Positions 26,665-64,000 of a DNA stretch of 64,000 nucleotides are shown here, piece after piece. How positions within the stretch are numbered: the stretch's first letter is position 1; each line of letters opens with the position of its first letter. The translations under genes and the position numbers were made by a program. The stretch spans positions 20,064,488 through 20,128,487 of the forward strand of contig NC_079424.1 of NCBI RefSeq assembly GCF_026213295.1. The letters are read 5' to 3'. The notes under the pieces were generated by a model that saw only the letters and a list, made by a program, of their open reading frames with translations, was not told where the DNA came from and did not search any database. The stretch comes from Gadus chalcogrammus. Taxonomy: Eukaryota > Chordata > Actinopteri > Gadiformes > Gadidae.

Positions 26665-29600
26665 AAATCATTGACTCATTGTAATTGAGAATGACATCAT
26701 GATGGTGCCGGATCAACATAAGATGCAGAGAAGATGTAAAGGATGATCTTTGATATGGATTGATGGGTCTCTGTAAGTGCACCTGGCTGGCTTGCATGTG
26801 CTGAACAATACATGAGGTTGTCCTGTGGTTCCTGAGACCTCCCGGGAGAAACTGGGAATAAAAACAGGACTTTAATGCGTTAGTGTGCTGAGCCCCCGAA
26901 AGATTGTCAGAAGAGACGATGCACAGAAGTGACATAAAAAAGATTGGGGCAGAGGTGCTTTTAGATTCTCGTCATCAAATTTTCATCAAGTGAACTCTGC
27001 ATGAATGTATTGAAGGAATGTGTTGTCAGGCTCATATTTATTGCATGTCAACTATCTGGACTATCTTGATGGCTCTACCTGCTTCTTCCCATGAATACTT
27101 TGAGATGGTACATTTTACATTAGCAGTATAAGATCTATTAACTCATTTTGTGGTGGAATAAGGCTGTGTGTGTGTTTAACAGTGTCTCTTTAGTCTTCTC
27201 GTGAATAATTTGCGCTGTCAGCCAGAACAAATGTCGGGATTGCATACACATGACATAGGTCGGCGCTTTCTTTGCTTTTAATTAATCTAATTGCATATAT
27301 ACCTTGAATTCAGAGTTAAGCTAAAGAAATGAATTATCTTACTTGATTAATTATTAAAGGAATATCTGCACCACTAGGAGTAGCGATAGTGATACAAAAG
27401 GACCTGTTGATTGAAGCAAACCCTATATCTCTCGACAAACAAGCCATGTTCCACTTCTTAGTTCCACAAAAAAGACTGAAGTACACAGATTCCATGTTGA
27501 ATTGCACTAAACAAGACTTATTGTCCCAAAGCACAGGTGTGTTAGAGGATAAACAAGCTATATCAAATGTACCCCACCCAGCTCACCCTACTCCTCCTCT
27601 GATTGGTCCTAACTTCTCCCTATACTATTCGTCCTCATCTCGGACTGTGTGGTAATGGCAGGGGGACAGAGCATTCAACATCCCAGAATGCTTTTCACCC
27701 ACTCCTCCACATTTCCAGACAATCCATTCTATTCCTGTTCCTAAATCTCTAAGCCAAAGACGTCCTCGGGTAGTCACTAGGCAGTCGCCAGAGTTGTGTG
27801 TGTGCGTTATTTATTTTTGTCTGCATCACAGTGGCACACATAACAGTACAGCTCCGCCAATTAAAAATATATTTGGGGGAAATCATACGCTAGTTAGTAG
27901 TGAATTAATGCTGGGTGATTTAGTTGTTCTTGTTACGCTCTATACGTTGCTGATCATACCGGACTGGAGTGATGAATATTATATCTATACATATTCACAT
28001 TTATTTTTCTTACTTCATCTTGAGTGAGAATATCTCTTCGGCTTACCAGTGGCTTTATGTTATACACAAAAGAGTTATTGATCAACAAATATTCTAAACA
28101 TTCCATAAAAAATCTAAGGATTTTATGCATTTGGGACAATACTTTTAAATTAAATTCTTACATCCGTCATTAACGCTTTCTGCATTGATTGTCACACTCT
28201 GTTTACTGTCACATCCTTCAACCATCTTGGAGGTTTCAGCCTTGAGTTATATAATGAACATTGTTTAATTGGCATCCTAGTTTTCAGTACACAAGCAATA
28301 TTAGGCCTACATGTTTCACAATTTAACGTAGGCCTATGTATTTGAGGTACGTGCAATTTGTGTTGGATCGCCAATAGAGATTGGTTTCCAGGTCTTTATG
28401 TTAGAAGGTGTTGATATCAAGCAGACTCAATGTATATATCATCTTGGGTGTACTTCTACCTAGCTTTTATTGGCTGTAAACTGGATTCTCAAGATGCATG
28501 TAAATGTCAGCTGTAAAGGGACTACCTCTGCAATCGATAGAGTTTAAATGTGGGGAGACTAATACACTGTATAATAGCGCACTAAGGATGAAACCAGACA
28601 GACCATCTGCCAAGGTCTGTCTGAATTCATTACATGCATTGTATTTACAAAAATCGAAATTGACTTGAAGTCTGATTTTCGTTATATGCTATCATAAAGT
28701 ACTTCTCAAATTGTTCCAATTTTTATTTTTTCAAGGTGCGATGTTGGCGTATAATAAATCTAATTTTTACATTGTGTTTGAAATAGATATAAGATAATGG
28801 ATGTTGTCTTTTAAACAGTGTGAATATTTTAGTTGAAGCTGACCATTCATGTAGACTTCCATGAACACATTACAACTTGTGAAGCTAGCCGTTTGCTAGC
28901 CATTTGCCATCCGTTTTCCATATAGTGCAGAGAATTTTTCTTTAACCACATTTGGTTATAAAAGAAAATTTGCCTAAAAACATTCCGACCCTCCTTTAAT
29001 TGTGCTAATGCTTGACCACATTGCCAATTGAGACACATCCTCTTTTGGAAGCCATGGTTACCTTTAAGAGACAGGAGGAATCTAGGAAACTCATCATTAG
29101 ATTTGGTTCAAAGTGCTAACTTTATCGCGACAATCTGTCCAGTAGTAACAATGTCTCCTTGAAAGTCTGCTTGTTGTAGCGTTTTCAGACCCTCAGCGGA
29201 GTTGTCTCCGGTTGGATTTGGCTTTGGCCTGCATGGCACAGACTCGACTGCGCAAAGAGAACATTTCCATTGGCAAAACTGAGTTTAAGCTTCTCTACAG
29301 CACAAAACAATCAAGGTTTCAATTATTTAAAAGGAAAGGAAGTGTAAGCCTGCTCAATAACCCAGCCTCAATGTCCTTAGATTTCGACCATCCCCATCTC
29401 CTTGGCACTGGAAAATACCCAGTGTACTCTAATAGTTTCAGCATCTGTCAATGCAACCCTGCTGTATTTTAGTTTAACAATATAAGGCGTTTCTTTTCTG
29501 TTCATAATCCTAAAGGGGGATGTGTGGGTCTTTGTATGCAGTCTCTGCTTGCGACATTTCCTTATGCAAACATTGTTGCACATATTCTCTTGGAAAGGGC

Positions 29601-32567
29601 TTTAATTGAGTGCCTAATAGACAGCAGCCGTCTTCAAGGGATTCTAAGCATGGGGACCGCTGGTGTTACTAAATATGCCTTGGATAAAGCCTTTGTGACT
29701 GGGCACATGCATGAGATTGTTGTGATGGGCATTTTTCGGTGGTGTGTATTTTGGCTCACTACGTTTTTTATTTTTTACGTCTGAGTGTAATGTAGGATCT
29801 ATTTTCCTGTGCTTGCTATTACATTCTGAACCACCACTGCAGAAACCACAGGGCATTGTTATTTCATTCCTTTCACTCAACATCACCATATTAAACAGAT
29901 CCGGATTGACTCAACAAAATATATGTATATATTTATTTTATTATTATTTGTAGTTACTGAGAACTGAATACTGCAATGAACCTTTTCCAATAATTATCTT
30001 TAGCCCTGAACATTGAACCGGATGTTGGTTTGGTTTGGTTGCTCACCATATTATTTGTTTAATTTTGTTCATGAAAAACCTTTCTGTATTATTTCATTGA
30101 GCCTTTATTAATGACAAGGTAATCCATTGCACAAGTGAAACTTTTATTCAGATTTTCTTTCCATTATAATGTGAACTAACGGCAGTACAATTTTAAGCAC
30201 TACGAATTGTTTCCATTTTGAAATAACAGTCTCATGTATCCATAGTGACGCTGGGTAGCACTAGATAGGCGCTGAGTATTCAAGTGTTGACCACTGAGTA
30301 GCTGGAGCGATAGTTCTAGATTGTGAAGTGCTCCATAACCGAAAGGCGGAGTGTAATTCAATCTGATTGGCGGAGTAATTTACATCACAAAGTTTCTTCT
30401 ATGGCTTGGCAGAATACTTTTTTGATTGGTTGGAGTGTGGGGACTGGAAGGGAGGGGGAAAGTTATTTTTTGTGATGGTTTGAAATAGCGGTTGATTGTA
30501 ATGGATGTAGGACGTCTATTATTTAAGTGGGTACCAGAACAGACGTAGCCTACTATATGCCACTGCAATGGAGGAATAACAATACAATTCTCCTGGGAAT
30601 CTCTTTAATCTTCAGATGGTTACTCAGTGGTTCCTGCTTGTTTCAGGCTCCCTAGCCAACCCTTTGGAAAGTATGAATTTCTATGTTTTTTGTATTTTTT
30701 TCTTCATGATAGGAGACTTGGAAACTGGTAGTTACTGGGCAGTGGCAGAACTTCCACAGGATTAACTAAGTGTTGCTAATTCTATGGTTCTGTTCAAATT
30801 CTATGCTTCTACCAAACTAAATCTCCTTTGATTGTTTTAACTAGTATTTATGCACATTATAGTTTGCAGTAAGACTGTGCTTTCATTCAGTGGCACTTAT
30901 GTTGGGTCTTCTTTCTTTTCTTCATTGGAGATGACTCAGGTTTAGTTCAATGAGATTTAACTCAAATGGGACTCAATGTGAAGTCTTTTACTTTATTTTT
31001 TATTTATTACTTTAAGGTCAGGGTCAATGCCAAGGAGAACACCCTTTTTATGTTCCAATTTATGATCAATTCAATGGGAATCTTTTAAATTAAAACCCTT
31101 TACAATGTGACCAGAGAAAAGTTATATTTTTCATTTTGCTAAAGCAAAGTACATCAGATTTGACGAAATAATGATTTGCTTTGGGAATGTGACCTTTTAC
31201 TTACTTAGAAAACAAAATGTAAATACTATGCAATGTTCATTTCCATATTCAGCCTGTATTCAGCGAGTATTTGCATGGTTAGTATTCCTTGTGGCTAAGA
31301 CATAGATTGGTTTACATGGCTTGATACATCTTGTGTGAAAGTGTGTTTAGACAAGACAGTTTAGCCTTTCCTCTTTAAACAATTCTTCCTCTACGTGGAA
31401 AGGCTTGTAGGGCATTATTGTGAACAAATATAACACATAAGATGGAAATATGGCATAAGTATTACTTACAAAGGTTTTGGTTGTATCTAAACATATCTGT
31501 CAGCCTATTAGGCTTAGTATGAATGAGCCTTACGATACATTGAGGTATGTTGAGTGAATTGACCTGACTCTGGATAGTAACAGAACTTCTGAAGCGAGGA
31601 TGTAGTCTAGCGTCCAGCAAGGTCATACATCATGCTCAAAGTGCTCGGCAGCAGAAACCAAAACGACCCAGCCGCATAAAAAGGATGTCTGATGTATTTC
31701 TATCCATTTCAGGTCTTTGTGGTGGCTTAGCCTGGCTCCATTTAGGTACATTATTACAGCTAGAAAAGCATAAAAGTATTTATGCTGGGGTGCCTGACAG
31801 ACTGTAGATACTGCAGGGTTCCATTAAGTCCTCAAAACGAATGTGACTTTATGTTGATTCTCAAATGTGATAAAATAACTAATACATTACACCAAAAGCT
31901 AGCGGGATGGATATTAGTCACTGTGGGTGCTGACTGAGTAGATAGTCTTGCCCCTGTATAGCTGAAAATTGATGTTTTTCTCCTTTACGCTGTAATATTT
32001 CTTTGAAGACACATTGCTCCATGGGCACCTCGACTGGGGCCTCTCAAGACTGACGGAACGAAGGACCCTCGCCCCCCCCCCGACCCCCGCCCTCGGATCT
32101 CATACCCCGACCGCCCTGGGTCCCTGACAACATCCATCCTTGGGTGTCATTGAGGAAGATTGGTGACGATGGGATGGGGTTATTGGGATGGGATGGGGGG
32201 TGGGGGGAGGTCCTTTAATTTGTCATCCGCAGTGGGAGTCCATCAGTCGTCCATCAACGCGTTCCCCTGTTCGTTAATCAAATATGATCGCTGTGATTAC
32301 GCCCTTCGCAAGGGGTCAAGGTGTCATGACAGGAGAAGATTGTGTGTGTGTGAAATATCTGCCGCTGTCCGTCGAACGGCCCGGATATGGATATGATTTG
32401 GTGGCGGGTCTGTCTATTAGACAGAAGATCTCAGGGTTTGACTTACCCTTGTTCCCTGGGAAGGACAACCAAGTGTTGTTTCCATGAAATCAGGACAATA
32501 GTCCACTAACGATTCGGTTTGGTTCTGACAAAAGCATCTGCTCACTGCCGTAATGTTAATAAAGTGT

Positions 32568-32730
32568 GGCAGGATAATCCAGAGGTTGGGGAGGGTGTTC
32601 GACTCCTAGTCATAAGATACTGGGTTCAATCCCCATTGCCCACCGCGGTGCCTACCTTTAGGCATCCTTGAGCAAGATGCCCTAACATCTAATGCTATTA
32701 GCTTTGATAATTTGTCCGCTAAATATTAGT
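32568..32730 (+). repeat. tRNA-derived SINE
   Basis: A tRNA-like head (CCAGAGGTTGGGGAGGG.., with a B-box-like GGTTCAATCCC at 32623-32633) is followed by the teleost SINE body motif GGCATCCTTGAGCAAGATGC and CCTAACATC. A tail like TTTGTCCGCTAAATATT closes it. Confidence 0.65.
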
Positions 32731-33374
32731 TTAAGAAGTAGTATGTGTTTGTGTGCTGTCCAATAATAGAATAAAGTATATGGAGTATAAAACAAAGTAA
32801 AGGTTAGTTGAGAGGTGTAATTTTTCATGCATACACCTCAAACAATTTAAGTGCATATAGTCGGTGCACAATATACTTCAATGTGATAGTCACACAAGCC
32901 AGCCTTCTCATTAACCATAAAGATTTCACAATATTTTGGATCATTACCGTAGTTGGTAAAAGGAGCTGCTGTTTTGTTGAGTAGGGATTTTGAAGCACCC
33001 TTGTCAAATCATATCACAGTTAAAATTGGGGAGTTCTTTTTTGTACTGGAAGATTGTCTTTACATTTGTAATGGGTTTGACTGTTTTGAACATTTTGCTT
33101 TATTTCATAATGGTTTATTTATATGTGGATGAGATTTCCAGCCTTTCCATTGAAGATGTGCATAATTGCATCCAATAACATATGGTTCAATTCAATTAGC
33201 GATGAATTAGTGCTGCCACCCCTCCACTCCTCGGCATTCATCCTCATCACTCCCCGCTCTCCTCTTCCAAAACAGAGAGCATCTCAACCTCTGGGAAACC
33301 TCACAACCCACCCCCGCACAGGCATGCAGTTGTGCAAAACATAAATACACATACATACACAAAAGTCCCCCCCC

Positions 33375-33802
<428 letters not shown>

Positions 33803-34341
33803 GTGACAATTTCAAAGATGATTCCTTGGAGACATATTCTGTGAAGTAGAGGCAACGGAAGTCTAACAAAATAATCCTGGATTCTGTTTCATTCAGACGC
33901 TACGACCTAGGCTATGAGTGTTAAAGTGGGGTTTCAAAACATGCATCTCGAGAGTTATAGACCAAACTTGTATGTTAATGGAAAAAATGTCAATACTAAA
34001 CTATCCTTTTTTTGCTATGCCACGACAACATTTTGTTACTTATTTTATAGTCAAATTAGCGTGTTTGTGTGTATAACAATTACCATTCAAATAAGTATTT
34101 CTTTTTTGAAAGGAAACTAAAAGAGAGTGTGATTAGGCTGTCAAATAACAGTCACCATCAGCAATGATGGCCCTAATTAGGAAGTCTCTTTCACCTAGCT
34201 GTATTAATCATTTACACTGTTTTCCTCTTCCTCTTTTTCCTCTATTTCTTCTGTACGGCTTTAGAAAACCGCAAAAGGAACAAAAGGATTCCATACATCT
34301 GTGATTGGCTGTGAGACTACCCTGACCCTGCAAAATTGAAG

Positions 34342-57188
<22,847 letters not shown>

Positions 57189-59862
57189 GTGAGTTTTAAA
57201 CCTTTTTAAGCCAATGTTTTTGTGTGTGTTTCTTTTTGCTTTGTTTGACGGGTAACTCAAAAGTTTGTCAATTTGGGATGGTTTGTCATTAGCAGTCTGG
57301 GATGGCGGCATGAGACGCTTGTCCCTCTGGGGATCTGGATGCTGCCAGTGGTCCGATGAGTCTTTTTTTCTCCTAAAGAAAGTTTTGTGTTTTGAGTCAA
57401 TGGCACAGAGCCGATGGAAGAGCTGCATACGCTGCAAACAGCTGACCAAAACAAAACACTCTCAACCCTTTTTTCCCTAAGGTTGGAAAACACAGACACT
57501 ACCTGATATTGCTCATTCAACCAAGAAGAAAAGAAAGTAAAAAATAAAGAAACAATTCAAAAGATGCTTCACATAGAATTCAATCAATCAGGCATACAGG
57601 AAATTGAATGCCTCTAATGAGCGGTCATTCAGTTTGGCATCAGAATAGAGTGGTTGAAGTCTAACTCTGGGCGTTCAGATTCCTAAAGAAATACAAGTCA
57701 ATAGGTGCCAATGGGCCCATTTATCGGCCGTAGCATAAATTATGACATTAGTAACTGAGTGATGGCGCACTTGGATTAAATTCTGAAAGCTTCTCTTTAA
57801 GCGACAAGGACGTCAATATATCTTTGGCCATTTTATATTCTTTGTGAGTCAACGCGGCTGTTGGTAAGTCGGTCCCTTGCTTCAGAAAAAACGATTCTTT
57901 CTGCAGAAGTGGACTGCGATACGGTGACAGTTCCATCAATTGTTAACGCTTTGACCTTACCAGCCCACAACTCCTGTCACGCCGTCAAGGATTGGTTGTA
58001 CGGTCGGATGTCATTCATCTTATTTATTACCCACTGTAATGCTTAATTAACTTGTGTCATGATCCAAATGTTAAAGTTCAACAAAATCATTTAAAAGGGC
58101 AACCAATGTGATATATGTGTCTTTTCCCCCACATGTTGGTGTAAAAAAACAACCCTTAATGAGGCAAATGGATTGGACTAGGAAAGGTTTAATGTTTTAA
58201 AGGAAGTGCTGAATGTATGTCCTTGATAAGGTTAAACCTAATATGGAAAACAAGGTCTGAAATGCATTTTTAAGACGTATCTTACTTCGATAATAAACAT
58301 CTCCTTATCTCTTTCTTTGTACCTGGCTAACCTATGTGTTACACATGTACGTCTATATTATTTATCCAGTTCAATTAGGAGGCTGATACGAACCAAGGGC
58401 TAGGTGACAAACACATCATATAGGGTGTGAGCTATGCGACAAACAGACCTAAATGCATCCTGCTGCCTTAATGTGTCTAGGTTTTAAAGAGACCATCAAA
58501 GTAGATTACACTATCAAGGCTCGCAGAGGGCTCCCGCAGTTTATGGTTGCGATCTAAATAGAAGCATCCGGAATTTGCCTTCTGCCTCGTGCACAATGCC
58601 TTTGGGGTTGTGCTGAATGATAGTTTTCAAAGTTTACTCTCACATCACTCACAAACCATGTTCCTCGAATCGCCCGTCACACTAGTCAACGTGACGTCAT
58701 TGCTCATACAGTTCTCCCTATGGTTGGACGGTTGGGTCTCAACGTGATCTCGAATAAACCGAAGAGGGACATTTGAAATCTCCTATTTGAAGATGCAGTA
58801 TGTGCTATTTTCACACACCAACCCTGTTGTCAAACCGAACTACCCTTGGACTCCACTGATTCTCAATGGCCACATGCTTGGTTTGACATTTCAACCTAAT
58901 GTACTGTATTGTTACTCAAAGTGACCCTACTTCCGACCCCTACCAGCAGGTATGATGTTAATTAGCCACAGTCACAAGCCATTTCAAAGTCAACCCTATA
59001 GAGACATCACACAACAATACCAACAGCCGGGCTGAGATTTAATATCGTATAGGAACAGGAAAAGTCTTTGACTTCAAAGTAAAGGGATTTTTATAAGTTG
59101 TCCAATTGTGGAGGTTCTCTTTTTCATTATTGCCGACAACCCCAAGATATTCAGTGGCCCAGATTTTGGCCCCACCTAATTAAACCCTTTTCTTTTGCGG
59201 GTGCACATTGATTTGTAACGAACAATCCATCTGCCGCCCCCGTAGGTGTGTACACCTGCATGCAATGGAGTGCTGTTCTCTCCTGCCGCAGACGGACTCT
59301 AATGCTATAACCCTATAGTACAACGGAGCTTCATGTAATAATTAGATCGGACGCAATTTTTACTCGGTCTGTATTTAAATTGTCTCCCTGGGGTAATATT
59401 TGTTTAGACTACGAGTCGGCTAAAGGGCCATCCAAGGTTATTATTTGAAAGTGGGCGAGGCTCCAGACTTGCTCAGCATTCCCCTCCCTTTCCCTCCCAA
59501 ACTTTTGATGGATGATGCTACTTCTTGAGAGCAGCGCGGCTGTCCGCGCGGCCGGGATAACGGATGAGCCTGTGGGCGCTCTCACTCAATACTGGCTGCC
59601 CTTGATTAGTATGTCTATCGATTCCATATCGGTGATTATGTAAAATATGTACGCCCATAATTCATACTGATGAGTGCGGTCAATGTGTGCACTGCATCCC
59701 CACATCCCAGAACCACACAGACAGGTCGTAGCGGTGAGGAGGACAATCTTTACAACACAATGAGCCCCGAAGCAGCTCCACTGCATTGGCGGAGAAGGTT
59801 CAGGTCAAGAAGGGACCTTTGTGAACACAGGTATACACTGAATACCGTCACCTGAATATTAT

Positions 59863-60010
59863 GTAAGGTGGTCCAGTGGAGAGTGGTAGATTGAATACCA
59901 GCGGAAGGTCCAGGGTTCAGACCTCGAATGAAGCAGTTTACTTGCGGTGGAAATCTCCAGCTTTCACCAGGGTAGGACTTTAGAGGCCTTGAGGGGAAAC
60001 ATGAATACCT
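59863..60010 (+). repeat. Possible degraded tRNA-derived SINE
   Basis: GTGGTCCAGTGGAGAGTGG, then AATACCAGCGGAAGGTCCAG and a GGGTTCAGACCTC B-box-like segment resemble a worn SINE head. The tail is not recognisable. Confidence 0.4.
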
Positions 60011-60332
60011 CATTTAAATGCAAATAAATCCTCTAGACCCCTCTTAGCTGTTGTGATAATGCGGCGCGAGCATATTGACTCGGTTAATGAGGTGTAAATA
60101 GCTAATGGGTGTACTCTGGTGCTTATCTGTGGTATACTATCAAGATATTGCACAGGAGGGAGCTCAATAGTATAGCATAACATACTTAAACCCCGCCGTT
60201 CATCTCCTTTCTTGGAGGCACATAGATTAGAGGAAGAAGTCAGCCATATGATAACCATATAATTAAAAGGGCAACAAAGGCGGTGTTACACAAACACAAA
60301 CACACCATCTCTGTGTATGTGAATGCCTCCTC

Positions 60333-60592
60333 ACACACACACACAAACAAACACACACACACATGCACACACAGAGAAACACACACAGAGAAACACACAC
60401 ACACACACGCACACACACACAAACACAAATTCTTGTACACACACCCACACACTCACAGACACACACACGCACACACACACGCACACATACACAAACACGC
60501 ATTCTTGTACATACACACACACACTCACACACACACACGCACACACACACATGCATGCTCACACACACGGGCACACACATATGCACACACGA
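60333..60592 (+). repeat. Degenerate CA-rich tract with a duplicated 72-bp unit
   Basis: AAACAC.AATTCTTGTACA near 60421 recurs as AAACACGCATTCTTGTACAT near 60493, followed in both cases by CA-rich sequence with ACTCACA. This suggests one tandem duplication of about 72 bp inside the tract. Confidence 0.85.
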
Positions 60593-62265
60593 AGAGCATC
60601 CTTAAGAACTCGTTATGCATCGTGATAACCACATAATTCAAAATGCGGCGGGAGACACAAACATAAAGGCACACCTCATCCATGTCTGCGAGCTCAAGCG
60701 GCTGGACCAACACACACGCAGGACGCGCATGCGTGAGTCCGCACACGGCGTATATTGCCAGACAAAGCGTGTCCTTAAGGATGCTCTCAGGAGGTAATGA
60801 ATCACATGGTTACGGCGGGACAGGCGTGTGGAAGTGTGATAAGTCGCGGTGGCATTTGGAACTGCTCATATATCTGGGATGTGATCATCAGGCTAATCGG
60901 GGAGATCATTGTTTGTAATGTCAGCCCAGGTTAACAGTAATTGATGCTAATGCATCTAGATGGGGCATCACATTTACTGGTCCTGAGGACATTAATCATA
61001 GTTAGCCCCGCTTCCCCTTTAAGAGACAGCGCTGGAGTCCTTCCTCCTAAGTCCCAGTTGGTTTTTTTTAGGTACACTCCCGGTAAAAAATGTTTTTATC
61101 ATCCCAACCAAGCAAATCAAAGGGATTTCCAATGTCTGTGTCGATCTCTTTGTTTCAAGTGCTCGTGTCTTTTTTTTATCCATCCAAGTAATTATGTGCA
61201 CAGCTGTGCATGCACAAAAAGGGTGCCTTTGCCACAAATCCCCCTTTTACAATGTCTCCCTGTCTGCAATGCAGTTTCTGAAGTCATTCGCCTGTATCAA
61301 TAAAAATGCTCTTTCATTGCCACCCCTGAAGCCCCTGTCTCGCAACAATGGGTTTTTGGGGGGGCTCATCTCGACCACTGAGTGTGGGCGGACGGGCATA
61401 GTTGAATTATACCACCCTGGCTCAAAGCTTTCAACGCGGGAAGAGCTTTCGACCAATCAGGTCCAGGAAAAAACACCAGCAGGCCCGAGAGAGGCCGTCT
61501 TCTCAACTCCTCTTATGAAAAAAGCTTTAATCTCAACCCAAAAAAAAGCCCCCCCCCCAAAAAATTATTTTCGGAACAAACAAATAAACTGAGTACCTTA
61601 GAAGTCTTTCTGTAGCCACATGTTTAGTGGAGACGTTTTTTATTTTCCTTTTATCTAGCCTTCTATCGTACCTTCAGATGAAAGCAAGTGGTTGGGCCAC
61701 TCCAAAGCCATTTCTGGGCCATTTTGGCGGTTGTCAGACTGTACCAAAACCGGCTTTAAAGGGAAACCACAAAACACTTGCTTTAAATACATTTGGAGTC
61801 TATCTTGCTACCCAAGCAAACACACTCAGTGCCATTTCTTCATTAAACAAGATAGGACGTTAGGCTCAAAGTAAACCATAGAAAAAAAGGAAAAAATTGT
61901 GTCCAGGAATAATTTCATTAAGAGCCGGTGATTGTAGCTCGATATCCAATAACACTTTTGTTCTGAGCAAAGATAAATCATGGTCATCCCTCCTGCACAG
62001 GGGGAGGTTTCCAGAGCCAGCCAACTGTAATGCACAAGGACAGTGATTTGCAGGCTAAAAATGGCAGCCGACAGCCAATTTGTCATTCCATCTATGGAGT
62101 GCCCTCATATACTCAATTATTCTAGGCCACAATATCTTGTTTTTTTGAGTAAGCAGTTAGAAGCAGTGCAAAATAAGTAGTCCATAAATTATACATGTGG
62201 GCGAAACATTTGTATATTTAATTGTGGGATTTTAATGGTGTACTATATCTCATACTTGAAGTCTA

Positions 62266-62286
62266 GACTAGCCTTGCAGGCTAGTC
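62266..62286. other. Perfect hairpin (9-bp stem, 3-nt loop)
   Basis: GACTAGCCT TGC AGGCTAGTC. Too tight and short for a microRNA precursor. Confidence 0.9.
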
Positions 62287-62536
62287 GTACTTACCGAGTG
62301 TAAAGAGAATATCATACAGATGATATGGCATATATTTTAAATTACCCATGAGATGGTCTTTTTAGGAGTATAAATCGGCAGGAATTGTTAACCATTTAAT
62401 TAGATTCCATATAGTCTTATAAAACAACCATTTAAATGTTTGAAGGGCTAAGGGCAGATGAATGTGTTCATCATAATGAAAGGTGGTTCCTTAATGGACT
62501 TGTGCCACAGTCAATATGACGCATATTAACTGACCA

Positions 62537-62569
62537 AGGAGTCCTTGTTGTAAATCAACAAGGACTCCT
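62537..62569. other. Perfect hairpin (14-bp stem, 5-nt loop)
   Basis: AGGAGTCCTTGTTG and CAACAAGGACTCCT flank TAAAT. Outside the stem the complementarity stops at once, so it is shorter than usual for a microRNA precursor. Confidence 0.92.
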
Positions 62570-62804
62570 GTCGAACAATCGTACTTTTATGTTAACTAAA
62601 AGCCATGGCATTCAAGTAGGGCTCAATGAAAGTCTATGCTTTCACTACTGATCCGCCGCCGCAACAACGAGTAAGGATACCTTATTCATCATTTTGAGTA
62701 TCTCACTCGAAACAACACAAAAGGGAAGCAGTATTTAATTCACTCAAATCACTGCGTTTTGGATTTAATTTTCTACTCAAAGAGATATGCCCACTATTAC
62801 TTTC

Positions 62805-62829
62805 AGACACACACACAGACACACACACC

Positions 62830-62879
<50 letters not shown>
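62805..62879 (+). repeat. (CA)n microsatellite
   Basis: About 36 CA units with GACA and CCAA interruptions at the 5' end. Confidence 0.96.
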
Positions 62880-62880
<1 letters not shown>

Positions 62881-63563
62881 CATTAAATCTAATCTCGCCT
62901 CTGCACGGCATTCCTCAGACTTGTAGCATTCCCAGAGAAGACATCTTCCCCTCCCACCACTCCCATTGTGTTAGTGCACACTCAGCCATGACCCCCTCTC
63001 CTCTCTCCTCCTCCGTCTTATCTCTGAATTAACTTCCGAGCCAGATACCGCCGGGCGAGAAGGAAATAAAATTAACACAAGGAAATAGCTGGCTAGCTCC
63101 ATTATTATTATCCCTTCAGTTGTCGATGAAAATCCTGGCTAATTCAGGATTCTTCTCCCCGAGATGACCCGCACGTAGGAGTAGGCTAGTTGTGATGAAC
63201 ACACGCGAGGGGAGGCGGGGGGGGTACTGATAACCGCTGGAGCTATTAAAACCCTTGATGTGTGACCGAGTGGGAACCGGCGGAATGCTAGCGCAAAACC
63301 AGGGAGCGAGGGAGAACTAAGTCTGTGTTAGAGCGACAGAGAGACAGAGCGATGACCGATTTCCGTGATTCCCCTCCTTCCCTCATTAGGGTGTCACTCT
63401 TTTTTCCTGTGCTGTGAAATCCCAACGCAGCAGCTCATTTGCTCGACCTTGTTTTAAACTTGTTTTTGTTGTTGTGATACCATCACACATTTCATACGGC
63501 ATGTTAAAAGCTTGTTCGTGATGATATTTAAATCATTTACAGTTATATCCTGTGTAGCACTGT

Positions 63564-63699
<136 letters not shown>

Positions 63700-64000
63700 A
63701 TATATTATCCTACCAAACTCCATTTTTCTAGAGGTCATAGAGGACGGATATGCTCTTGTTTCTAAAGCCAAATCCCCCACCCCGCCCCCCACCCGTACTT
63801 TAAACACCTGCCAAAAATCTCTCAGGTGGCCTCCCTAATTGTGGAACTATTCTCCTACGAACCCTCGTTCCAGCTGGTCAGTCCGCTCCTATAAAGGAAG
63901 GATCTGAACCAGAGGGGCAATGAGGAGGAGGTTTGAAACACCCCGCCTCATATCAGCAGAGACAGAATAGTTTGGCTTCTGTGGCGACTCTTTCCCGGTA

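Noticed and set aside
62537..62569. MicroRNA precursor
   Set aside because: A 14-bp stem is too short for a normal precursor, and pairing does not extend beyond it.

Overview
This window is vertebrate, almost certainly ray-finned-fish, nuclear DNA. It is AT-rich, gene-poor and split by introns. Its repeats are of kinds common in teleosts: tRNA-derived SINEs, a decayed LINE, cut-and-paste transposon relics and very long dinucleotide microsatellites. About fourteen CA/TG or GA/CT tracts, most over 100 bp, lie in 64 kb. That density recalls gadiform (cod-like) genomes, but the species is an inference.

One real gene is supported: the 5' part of a contactin (Ig/fibronectin-III neural adhesion molecule, contactin-3/4/6 subgroup, closest in my reading to contactin-3) on the + strand. 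Three coding exons join in frame: 34342-34396 (signal peptide), 53135-53273 and 57010-57188 (first Ig domain). They give 124 codons and end in phase 1. All splice sites are canonical. A GA-repeat-bearing, CpG-rich stretch at about 24360-25223, ending in a strong donor, is the best candidate for the non-coding first exon and promoter. The rest of the gene lies beyond position 64000.

Layout: 1-24360 is intergenic or far upstream and carries a three-level nested transposon (1328-3273), two copies of a TA-flanked repeat with a SINE inside (12020-14373), a LINE fragment (16128-16690) and several microsatellites. 24360-34264 is the putative promoter, 5' UTR exon and first intron. 34397-53134 is the large intron after the signal exon; it holds a three-frame-open minisatellite (36108-36585), CA/TG and CT tracts, an isolated CpG-rich block (44770-45085), SINE pieces and a TTAA-flanked MITE (51805-52168). 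53274-57009 and 57189-64000 are further intron sequence.

Nearly all long open reading frames here are microsatellite or chance frames, not genes. I see no operon, CRISPR array, phage, rRNA or functional tRNA gene. I also see no undescribed biochemical system. The observations most worth checking concern repeat architecture and putative regulatory sequence.
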